A stretch of DNA of 64,000 bases from DASTHG01 sp035491895 (GTDB taxonomy: Bacteria; Gemmatimonadota; Gemmatimonadetes; Gemmatimonadales; GWC2-71-9), in contig DATJJY010000084.1 in assembly GCA_035491895.1 (NCBI GenBank), positions 25,687 through 89,686 on the forward strand, written 5' to 3'. The notes under the pieces were generated by a model that saw only the letters and a list, made by a program, of their open reading frames with translations, had not been told where the DNA came from and did not search any database. Positions within the stretch are counted from its first letter, which is position 1. Every line of letters starts with the position of its first letter. A program made the translations under genes and the position numbers. This document shows positions 40,510 through 47,192 of this stretch, piece by piece.

Positions 40510-41136
40510 TCAGGAGTCGATGTTGACTTCGCTGTAACAGTAAGGATCCCCAGCTTGCGCGGGGAGGAAGAGACAACCGGCGCCGGAAGTGGCGAACCAG
40601 CCCGCCATCAGGAGCGTCGAGCGTGCTTCGCCGGTTGGCGGAGCATTGAACAGATCTGACAGCCAACGGCGCACATGCCGCAGCTCCGGCGCGCGCCGGC
40701 CCAGGAGCGCCAGCATCGCTCCAGTCCCCTGCGTGGCCCGCAGGAAGTGCGCGACGGCATGACCGCGCTCGGCGAAGGCGTAGGCGCGCACACCCGGGCC
40801 GTCGTACAGCAGCTCGCACTCGCCGGGATCGGCGTAGGGTTGATCCATGCGGGGGCCGAAGTACGCGAAGACGCGCCGCTCGGCGTCGCGCCGCTCCACG
40901 ACCGCCGCGGCGGCGTCGGGGCGGATCCAGGCGGCGTGCATGAGATCGTCGTCGTGCAGGATGCCCGCCGCCTGGGTCCACTCGATGACGGCGAGGGCCT
41001 GGTCGAGAGGACATCCGACGGCATCGTCGAACGCGAGAAAGCGCGGGGCTTCGGCCGCCCGGGCGAAGAAATGACTCAGCGCCTCGGCGCGATCTTCGAA
41101 CGTACGAGACATGCGGGAGGTTGCGGGAACCGGCAT
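40510..41136 (-). CDS. Hypothetical cytosolic protein, likely leaderless mRNA
   Basis: 208 residues from the ATG at 41134-41136. A perfect -10 hexamer TATAAT (plus 41143-41148) lies 6 nt before this ATG, so the transcript should begin at or next to the start codon. The product has no signal peptide; visible features are FLAFDDAVGCPLDQALAVIE, RRVFAYFGPRMDQPYADP and a Cys-containing end (GAGCLFLPAQ, DPYCYSEV). No family recognised. It heads an operon with the secreted two-cysteine protein. An in-frame ATG at 41112 is an alternative without ribosome site. Confidence 0.7.
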   Translation of the reverse strand: MPVPATSRMSRTFEDRAEALSHFFARAAEAPRFLAFDDAVGCPLDQALAVIEWTQAAGILHDDDLMHAAWIRPDAAAAVVERRDAERRVFAYFGPRMDQPYADPGECELLYDGPGVRAYAFAERGHAVAHFLRATQGTGAMLALLGRRAPELRHVRRWLSDLFNAPPTGEARSTLLMAGWFATSGAGCLFLPAQAGDPYCYSEVNIDS

Positions 41137-41142
41137 ATCGAG

Positions 41143-41150
41143 ATTATAAC
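41143..41150. promoter_or_regulatory. Shared symmetric -10 for divergent genes
   Basis: The eight bases ATTATAAC read TATAAT on the minus strand (toward the gene at 41136) and TATAAC on the plus strand (toward the gene at 41190). A -10 can therefore face both ways from one site, as described for bidirectional bacterial promoters. No good -35 is seen on either side. Confidence 0.55.
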
Positions 41151-41189
41151 CCAAGGCTCCCACGAATGCTCCGGAGAGACAGTTTGCCT

Positions 41190-41711
41190 ATGCGGTCCAT
41201 CGTCATGCCGTTCTTGGTGTTAGGCGCCAGCATCGCCGCCCCCCCCGGCGCGTCGGGCCAACTCCCCGGCGGCGGGGATTCTGCCGCTGTTGTCGCGCCA
41301 CCGGCTCCCAATCCCGCGCAGCAGCGGTACTTGCAAGGCTTGCGAACGGCCGGGCGTGGCGTGGCGCAGATCAAGACCGGCATCGACCGGCTGAATCGCG
41401 CTCGCGGCGGGCGCGATTCAACCCAAGTGAAGGTCGCCGCCAAGCGACTCACCGGGTATTGCTCCGCGGCCCGCGGCTTCATCGCGAGTGGCCGTGGCCA
41501 GATGGACCCGGTGGCCTACGAGCCTCCGACCCGCAAACCGGCCCGCGTCCTGATGGTCCAGCTCGATTCGCTGTCATTGTCGGCGAAGGACTGCCAGAGT
41601 GCAAAGGGAATGGCGGCACAACTGTTGAGCGCCGGTCTGGTGACGCGCCTGCGGGCGTACGACTCGGCGCTCGCGGATTTCCGGACCGCCATCGGATTGC
41701 CCAACAAGTAA
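41190..41711 (+). CDS. Secreted helical protein with two cysteines (second of a related pair)
   Basis: 173 residues from the ATG at 41190, with GGAGAGA about 10 nt upstream; earlier in-frame starts lack a ribosome site. Signal peptide MRSIVMPFLVLGASIAAPPG. The mature part has helices around two cysteines (LTGYCSAARGFIASG and SAKDCQSAKGMAAQL) and ends RAYDSALADFRTAIGL. The spacing of cysteines and helices parallels the product at 40008, so they may be distant paralogues. Function unknown. Confidence 0.72.
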   Translation: MRSIVMPFLVLGASIAAPPGASGQLPGGGDSAAVVAPPAPNPAQQRYLQGLRTAGRGVAQIKTGIDRLNRARGGRDSTQVKVAAKRLTGYCSAARGFIASGRGQMDPVAYEPPTRKPARVLMVQLDSLSLSAKDCQSAKGMAAQLLSAGLVTRLRAYDSALADFRTAIGLPNK

Positions 41712-41796
41712 CGACGTACGGAAAAGTCGTATGGGATGAGACGTATCGTGGAGGGATGTTTCTAGTGTATAGATGCTGTCGCTACGATGACTGATG

Positions 41797-41832
41797 GGGA
41801 TTTCTTGGTGCTGGTGGGGATTTCTTCGTGAT
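41797..41832 (+). promoter_or_regulatory. Two 16-bp direct repeats, 20 bp apart, abutting a -35
   Basis: TGGGGATTTCTTGGTG (41797-41812) and TGGGGATTTCTTCGTG (41817-41832) differ by one base and are spaced 20 bp, about two helical turns. The second repeat touches the TTGACA at 41832. This layout suits an activator bound next to RNA polymerase. Confidence 0.6.
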
Positions 41833-41860
41833 TGACAGCCTCAGATCAGGCTCCTACCTT
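41832..41860 (+). promoter_or_regulatory. Sigma-70-type promoter of the cold-shock gene
   Basis: A perfect -35 TTGACA (41832-41837), a 17-bp spacer and a weaker -10 TACCTT (41855-41860). It would start a leader of about 155 nt before the cold-shock start codon at 42021. The 309-nt gap from 41712 holds this promoter, the direct repeats and the leader hairpins, and no other gene. Confidence 0.6.
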
Positions 41861-41908
41861 TGGCCCCGGTTCAAGCAATACGTGGCACCGTCACCGGCTG
41901 TCTGCGCT

Positions 41909-41938
41909 CCGCGAGGACCATCGAGTCTCGCGGTTTTT
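41909..41938 (+). terminator. Intrinsic terminator-like hairpin inside the cold-shock leader
   Basis: A perfect 7-bp stem CCGCGAG/CTCGCGG with an 11-nt loop, followed by five T and then GTTT. It lies 83 nt upstream of the cold-shock start codon and downstream of the promoter, so it would stop transcription unless prevented. A second small hairpin GGGGC/GCCCC is at 41986-41998. Temperature-dependent attenuation is plausible. Confidence 0.65.
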
Positions 41939-42020
41939 GTTTGAGCCCGTCCCAGGTCGCGGTGACCTTGGTCGATCAACAGTCCGGGGCGATGCCCCAT
42001 TTGTAAAGAGGTTTATCAGT

Positions 42021-42224
42021 ATGGCAAAGGGAAAGGTGAAGTGGTTCAACGACGCGAAGGGCTTCGGCTTTATCGCGCAGGAGTCGGGTCCGGATGTGTT
42101 CGTCCACTTCACGGCGATCCAGGCGGACGGTTTCCGGAGTCTCGCCGAGGGTGACGCCGTCGAGTTCGATGTCGCCCAGGGTCCGAAAGGCCTGCAGGCG
42201 CAGAACGTCCGCAAGGTCTCCTGA
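42021..42224 (+). CDS. Cold-shock protein (CspA family)
   Basis: 67 residues, the standard Csp size. RNP1 and RNP2 motifs are intact: KGFGFI and VFVHFTAI, and the N-terminus MAKGKVKWFNDAKGFGF is typical. It binds single-stranded RNA/DNA and melts structure at low temperature. AAAGAGG lies upstream of the ATG. The long structured leader agrees with post-transcriptional control known for cspA genes. A strong terminator follows at 42248. Confidence 0.97.
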   Translation: MAKGKVKWFNDAKGFGFIAQESGPDVFVHFTAIQADGFRSLAEGDAVEFDVAQGPKGLQAQNVRKVS

Positions 42225-42247
42225 CCCTGTCGGATCGCAACGAAAGG

Positions 42248-42278
42248 CGGGCCCGGGGGAGACCCCGGGCCCGTTTTT
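42248..42278 (+). terminator. Strong intrinsic terminator of the cold-shock gene
   Basis: A perfect 11-bp stem CGGGCCCGGGG/CCCCGGGCCCG with a GAGA loop, followed directly by TTTTT. Its T tract runs into a TATATT (42278-42283) that may be the -10 of the next gene. Confidence 0.95.
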
Positions 42279-42289
42279 ATATTGAGTCC

Positions 42290-42841
42290 ATGCGACTCGC
42301 TCCCGTCTTGACCGGCCTGCTCTGGGCTGTGCCCGTTGCGGCGCAGACCCCCACCCCCGCACCCCCTCCGGTTGCCGCGCAGTCTCCTGCCCAGCTGGCG
42401 TATCGGGGGTTCGCGCTGGCGGCTCCATACGGCGCATTTACCGAGCACGCCCGGGCGCTCGCGGCGTCCGATTCCACCCCGCTGCTTTGCAACACGTCGC
42501 GACGAACCGCCCAGCTGATGGAATGCGGCGTGCAGACGCTCGACCCAGCCGATAGCGCGCACTTCTACGTCGCCGCGTACGTCTTGGAAGGAAGAGTCGC
42601 GTTCCTCTCGTTCGGCGACTCCGGCACCTCCGCGCTTGTCGACTGGGCGCAGCGCGATATGGAAGCGCATTTCGGGCGCCCGCGTGCTTCCCGCGCCGGG
42701 ATGTGGGAGTGGCGCTCGGGGCGTCAGGTGGCTCGGCTCACGTGGCGGGGGCGCGGTAGCGCCCGCTGGATCTACATCGCGCTCTGGGACGAGCCGCTCA
42801 TGGACCGGATCCAGCGCTACGTCCCCCGTCGCACTCACTGA
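42290..42841 (+). CDS. Secreted hypothetical protein, likely leaderless mRNA
   Basis: 183 residues with a signal peptide (MRLAPVLTGLLWAVPVAAQ) and a proline-rich start of the mature chain. Later blocks include LLCNTSRRTAQLMECGVQ, AYVLEGRVAFLSFGDSG and RWIYIALWDEPLMDRI. No family recognised. No Shine-Dalgarno is seen; TATATT (42278-42283) sits exactly 6 nt before the ATG, the same spacing as at 41136, so translation of a leaderless mRNA is likely. It is followed directly by the hydrolase gene. Confidence 0.72.
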   Translation: MRLAPVLTGLLWAVPVAAQTPTPAPPPVAAQSPAQLAYRGFALAAPYGAFTEHARALAASDSTPLLCNTSRRTAQLMECGVQTLDPADSAHFYVAAYVLEGRVAFLSFGDSGTSALVDWAQRDMEAHFGRPRASRAGMWEWRSGRQVARLTWRGRGSARWIYIALWDEPLMDRIQRYVPRRTH

Positions 42842-42842
42842 G

Positions 42843-43673
42843 ATTCTCTTCGGCGCGCTGGGCGGATACGCCCTGCTCGCCGCCCTGGCCTGGCGGTTTC
42901 AGGAGCGGATCGCCTTTCCAGCCCCTCGCGGCGCGCTCCCCACGCCGCCGCCGCGGGGACTGCAGGACGCTGAGAGCGTCGCGCTCACGATGCCGGACGG
43001 TACGCGGCTGGCCGGCTGGTATATCCCGCCCTTTCCTCGTCCTTCCCCGCCCGTCCCCGCCCTTCTCTGGTTCTACGGAAACGGCGAGACGATCGCAGCG
43101 ATCTGGCCGGTGTTGCGGGATTTCCGCCCTCCCCGGTCGGCCCTGCTCGTCGTCGACTATCCGGGATACGGCGCGAGCGAGGGGCGGGCGACTGAGCCCG
43201 CTTTCTACATCGCTGCGGATCTCGCGTACGCCGCACTCGTCGCCCGCCCTGGGGTGGACCCCGCGCGCGTGCGGGTGTACGGGCGATCGCTCGGCAGCGC
43301 GGCGGCCACATATGTAGCCGCGAATCACCCCGTCGCCGGATTGATCCTCGAATCTCCGTTCACGAACGCGCGGGAAATGAGCCGGCGCCATTACGCGCCG
43401 TTCCCGCGGTTTCTGATTCGCTTGCGGCTCGACAACCTCGACATGATCACCCGGGTTCGCTGCCCGGTGCTGATCCTGCACGGAACCGAGGACCGGTTGG
43501 TGCCCCTCGAGATGGGCCGGCGTGTCGCGGCCGCCGTGCCAGGCCCCGTCGAGCTGGTGGTGATCGATGGGGCGGGACACAACGACACCTACGACATGGG
43601 TGGCGTGGCGTATCGGAACAAGCTGTGGGAATTCCTCGATAACCCCGAGGCCCGGTCCAACCTTCCCGGATGA
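42843..43673 (+). CDS. Membrane-anchored alpha/beta hydrolase (start codon uncertain)
   Basis: 276 residues if read from the ATT at 42843. An N-terminal membrane helix (ILFGALGGYALLAALAW) leads to a hydrolase of the YfhR/BEM46 type: oxyanion region WFYGNGETI, DYPGYGASEG, nucleophile elbow YGRSLGSA, acid HGTEDRLVP and the final GAGHNDTYD. No ATG, GTG or TTG lies near the expected start; the first in-frame ATG would remove the anchor, and upstream options lie deep inside the previous gene. Coupling to the stop of that gene (TGA at 42839) is likely. Substrate unknown. Confidence 0.8.
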   Translation: MLFGALGGYALLAALAWRFQERIAFPAPRGALPTPPPRGLQDAESVALTMPDGTRLAGWYIPPFPRPSPPVPALLWFYGNGETIAAIWPVLRDFRPPRSALLVVDYPGYGASEGRATEPAFYIAADLAYAALVARPGVDPARVRVYGRSLGSAAATYVAANHPVAGLILESPFTNAREMSRRHYAPFPRFLIRLRLDNLDMITRVRCPVLILHGTEDRLVPLEMGRRVAAAVPGPVELVVIDGAGHNDTYDMGGVAYRNKLWEFLDNPEARSNLPG

Positions 43674-43713
43674 AGGTCGTTCCAATCCCCTGAAACTCAC
43701 GCCGAGGCGGAGA

Positions 43714-45150
43714 ATGGCAATCCGGGCGGCTCTTATTGGATCGGTTCTGGGATTGAGTCTCGCAGGACGAGCGGCGGCAACGCCTGTGACCGACACGGTG
43801 CCGTTGCTGCTCACCAGCCTGGCGCTGAACCTGCGCGTCGATTACGCCCATGCAACGCTTGGCGGAACGGCGACGCTCGAGCTCAGGAATCTCGCGAACC
43901 ACCGCGTACGGCAGATCCCCCTGTTGTTGAATCGGCTGATGACCGTCTCGCGCGTGGCCGGCCCCGACGGCCGTGCGATCCCATTCACGCAGCGGATGGT
44001 GCTGTTCCTGGACGACTCGGCGCTCCAGGTGAATGCGATCACGGTCACCCCTACCGCTGCCGTCCAGCCCGGTAGCGTGCTCTCCATCACCGTGCACTAT
44101 TCGGGCGTTCTGGTCGGTTACCCCGAGACCGGCGCGCTCTACATCAAAGACCACGTGAGCCCGGACTTTACGATTATCCGAGAGGATGCGTTTGCCTTTC
44201 CGGTGGTCGGGATTCCTTCCCGGTCCGGCAACCGCTCGGCGCCGCGAGAGCCGTTCCTGTTCACCGCCCGTATCACGGTGCCCCCGGATCAAGTGGTCGC
44301 GATGGGCGGTGAGCGCATCGAGAAGGCCCAGCGGGATTCCGAGGCCGTCTGGAGCTATCGCGCCACCGGCCCGGTCCCGTTCCTCAATATTGTGATCGCC
44401 GGCTACGGGACGCTGGAGATCGGCGGAGCACGGATCTTCTATTTCCCCGCTGATTCGACCGGAGCCCGGATCGTGGGGCAGGCGGTCGCCCTTGCCCTCG
44501 CTCGCTTCCAGCGGTGGTACGGCCCGCTCGGGAAGGAGCCCCGGCTGACGATCATGGAGATCCCTGAGGGATACGGCTCGCAGGCGAGTCTGACCGCAGG
44601 CGTCCTGCAGACGGCGGACGCGTTTCGGGACCGGTCCCAACTGCGACAGCTGTACCACGAGCTCTCACATCTCTGGAATGTGGCTGACCGCGAGCGCCCT
44701 TCTCCGCGCTGGAACGAGGGCCTGGCATCGTTCCTTGAACGGCGGATGGCGGCGGAATTGGACAGTCAGACCGATTGGCATGCGATACTGGAGCGCGCGG
44801 CACGACGGATCGACGGCGCATGTGCGCATCCCGTCGCCTGCGATCGGGTGCCGTTCGCCGACTACGGCCGAGCTGGCCTCACCGACCTCTCGTATCCCGT
44901 CGGCGCCGTCATGTTCTATGCGCTTTACACCACGCTCGGCTCAGATGACTTCGATCGCGCCTATCGCGACTTCTATCAGCAATTCCGGGACAGCAGTGCG
45001 ACGAGCGCCGAGCTCCTGGCGGCCTTCCACCGAGTGAACCCCGCTGCCGATCGGATCTTCCAGGACTGGTTTCTCACCACGCGGTGGTACACGCGCCTGC
45101 GTGCGGGCGAGTCGGTAGAGCAGATTGTGGAGACCTACCGCCGGCCTTGA
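43714..45150 (+). CDS. Secreted M1-like metallopeptidase
   Basis: 478 residues from the ATG at 43714 (GAGGCGGAG upstream). Signal peptide to about residue 22 (AGRAAA). The N-terminal half is beta-rich like the M1 saddle domain (LRVDYAHATLGGTATLELRN). The catalytic domain carries LYHELSHLWN, an HExxH variant with the usual order, and 18 residues on RWNEGLASFLE, which provides the third zinc ligand. A Gly-x-Met-Glu-Asn-type loop is not obvious. It is shorter than typical M1 aminopeptidases and is therefore a compact member; periplasmic peptidase role inferred. Confidence 0.82.
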   Translation: MAIRAALIGSVLGLSLAGRAAATPVTDTVPLLLTSLALNLRVDYAHATLGGTATLELRNLANHRVRQIPLLLNRLMTVSRVAGPDGRAIPFTQRMVLFLDDSALQVNAITVTPTAAVQPGSVLSITVHYSGVLVGYPETGALYIKDHVSPDFTIIREDAFAFPVVGIPSRSGNRSAPREPFLFTARITVPPDQVVAMGGERIEKAQRDSEAVWSYRATGPVPFLNIVIAGYGTLEIGGARIFYFPADSTGARIVGQAVALALARFQRWYGPLGKEPRLTIMEIPEGYGSQASLTAGVLQTADAFRDRSQLRQLYHELSHLWNVADRERPSPRWNEGLASFLERRMAAELDSQTDWHAILERAARRIDGACAHPVACDRVPFADYGRAGLTDLSYPVGAVMFYALYTTLGSDDFDRAYRDFYQQFRDSSATSAELLAAFHRVNPAADRIFQDWFLTTRWYTRLRAGESVEQIVETYRRP

Positions 45151-45159
45151 CGTCGATCG

Positions 45160-46026
45160 TCAAATCACCGTAACCGGCTCGAGGCGATCGCGCGCCGCCT
45201 CGAAGCGGCGCTCGGCGTCGTCCAGCACCCGACTCACCTCATGGCGTTCGACGTCGGCGAACTTGATGCTGGGCGCGAGGCGACCGGTGAGCTTTCGGAC
45301 CGCTACGAGGGCACGGGTCACTTCACAATGATCGGGATCCGGATCCGTATGGCCGGCGACGAGCAGCTCTTGAAACAGCGGCAGAGATCGTCGGTCGCCC
45401 AACACGTACAACGACTCGAGCAGGCGGGGTCCGAGGAAGCGCCGCAGCAGCTGGTCCCCGCGGACCCGCTCGAACAACGACAGCAGCAGCGGCGTGGGTG
45501 ACGGCTCCGGATAGAACCGAGCCGCCTCGACCGCGACGGCGACGAAGGCGTAGTGAGCGCCCTCGGCGCGCAGGTACTTCTCGAACACGGGCCATGCCGC
45601 GGGAGGATGCCGCCAGGCGAGGTCGAGGAACGCGAAATAGCGCCGGGCGAACGGCGCCCGCGTATCCTCGATGACGGTGCGCAACCCCGCTCCGCCCCAC
45701 CGTGCCCCGACGAGCGCGGCGGCGGTGGCGTGCTGCCAGCGCTCCAGTTCCGGGATCCGGAATGTGACGACGTGCAGATCGGCGAAGGCCCGGGACCGCT
45801 CCAGCACCGCGAGCAACCGCCGGTCGAGGGCGGCGAGCACCGGTGCGAGCGTCGCCACCCCCGTGCGACGCGCGTGCGCCAGCGCCTCCCATCCGACCTC
45901 CGCCAGCCGCTCACGCTCCCAAACCGCCTCGAAGCCCGGTGCATCACAGGCCGTCAGCAGGGGCTCGAGCGCCACGATGAACGCGAGCAGCCGGTCGCGT
46001 GTCTCCACCCCACGAACATACGGCAT
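45160..46026 (-). CDS. Helical hypothetical protein
   Basis: 288 residues with GGGAG before the ATG. The protein is helix-rich without signal peptide, with HEAT-like stretches such as RLAEVGWEALAHARRTGVAT, PVLAALDRRLLAVLERSR and LLESLYVLGDRRSLPLFQELL. No catalytic motif seen. It is convergent with the M1-like peptidase gene (9 nt apart) and divergent from the binding-protein/chemoreceptor operon. Function unknown. Confidence 0.72.
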   Translation of the reverse strand: MPYVRGVETRDRLLAFIVALEPLLTACDAPGFEAVWERERLAEVGWEALAHARRTGVATLAPVLAALDRRLLAVLERSRAFADLHVVTFRIPELERWQHATAAALVGARWGGAGLRTVIEDTRAPFARRYFAFLDLAWRHPPAAWPVFEKYLRAEGAHYAFVAVAVEAARFYPEPSPTPLLLSLFERVRGDQLLRRFLGPRLLESLYVLGDRRSLPLFQELLVAGHTDPDPDHCEVTRALVAVRKLTGRLAPSIKFADVERHEVSRVLDDAERRFEAARDRLEPVTVI

Positions 46027-46070
46027 TGCGCTCCCTTTTGCCGCCGCTTAACCTTGCCTCCCGTCACCAG

Positions 46071-47192
46071 ATGCGCCTCAGTTTCCGCTTCCTCCTGGCC
46101 GCCGCAGCCCTCTCATCAGCGGCGTGTGTACGCGAGACCGGCCCGATCGTGATCGGCCTCGCGGGCCCGATGCGAGACCCACTGGGCGTCTCGGAGCTGC
46201 GCGCCGCCCACTTCGCCGTCGATCAGATCAACCAGCGGGGCGGCGTGCGCGGCGGGCGCAAGCTCCGTCTCCGCGTGCTCGACGACAGCGGCACCGAGAA
46301 TGGCGCCGTGCTCGCGGCCCAGGCGCTGTACGATGACGCGTCGGTCGTCGCCGTCGTCGGGCACATCACCTCCGGAACGAGCATCGCGGCGGCCCGGGTA
46401 TACGGCGCCGGACGGGACGCCCTCGCGATGGTGTCTCCCACCGCATCGAGCCCCGAGCTGTCCGGCATCAGTCCCTACGTTTTCCGCGTCTGCCCGAGCG
46501 ACCTGTCGCACGGTCCGGCATTGGCGCGGTTCGCCCGCCAGCGACTCGGCTCGCGTCGCGCCGGCGTCTTGTACCTGAATGACGACTATGGCCGCGGCGT
46601 CCGCCAGGCATTTGCGGCGGAGTTCACGCGGTTGGGCGGCGTCGTGGTCGAAGAGGACCCGTTCCTTCCGACCACCACCTCGCTCGAGCCGTATTTCGCG
46701 CGCATGAAGCGCTCGGGCGTGGACATCCTGATGCTGGCGACCGACGTCCCCGGCGCCGAGCAGGCGCTGCACGAGCTGCGGCGCCAGGGCCTGCAATGGC
46801 CGGTGGTGGGGAGCGACGCGCTGGTCGGCATCGAGGCCGATGGCGCCCTTGCCGAAGGGATTCACATCTCCTCCGCCTACCTCGCCGACCGCCAGGGAGA
46901 CAAGAACGCCAAGTTCGTGGTCGATTTCTTCCGCGCGACCCAAGGGCAGCGCCCAAACGACGTCGCCGGCCTCACGACCGACGTGTTCCAGCTGCTCGCC
47001 GCGGGACTCGACGCGGTCGGTCCCAACCGGCTGGCGATCCGGGACTATCTGGCGAGCGTCGGCACGCAGCGTCCGCCGTTCGAAGGAGTCACCGGGCGGA
47101 TCGCGTTCGACTCGAGTGGCGACGTGCGGGGGAAGCCGTTGACGATCGCGGTCGTTCGCGGCGGCCGCTTGGTGGCCGAGGCCAGCGAATGA
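46071..47192 (+). CDS. Lipoprotein substrate-binding protein (branched-chain amino acid type)
   Basis: 373 residues from the ATG at 46071. Signal peptide MRLSFRFLLAAAALSSAAC with lipobox Cys19. The rest is a type I periplasmic binding fold: IVIGLAGPMRDPLGVSELR, FAVDQINQRGGVRGGRKLRL, VVGHITSGTSIAAARVY, YLNDDYGRGVRQAF and the C-lobe IRDYLASVGTQ. No permease or ATPase gene is adjacent; the gene overlaps the chemoreceptor gene by 4 nt (ATGA). It probably presents a ligand to that receptor. Confidence 0.92.
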   Translation: MRLSFRFLLAAAALSSAACVRETGPIVIGLAGPMRDPLGVSELRAAHFAVDQINQRGGVRGGRKLRLRVLDDSGTENGAVLAAQALYDDASVVAVVGHITSGTSIAAARVYGAGRDALAMVSPTASSPELSGISPYVFRVCPSDLSHGPALARFARQRLGSRRAGVLYLNDDYGRGVRQAFAAEFTRLGGVVVEEDPFLPTTTSLEPYFARMKRSGVDILMLATDVPGAEQALHELRRQGLQWPVVGSDALVGIEADGALAEGIHISSAYLADRQGDKNAKFVVDFFRATQGQRPNDVAGLTTDVFQLLAAGLDAVGPNRLAIRDYLASVGTQRPPFEGVTGRIAFDSSGDVRGKPLTIAVVRGGRLVAEASE

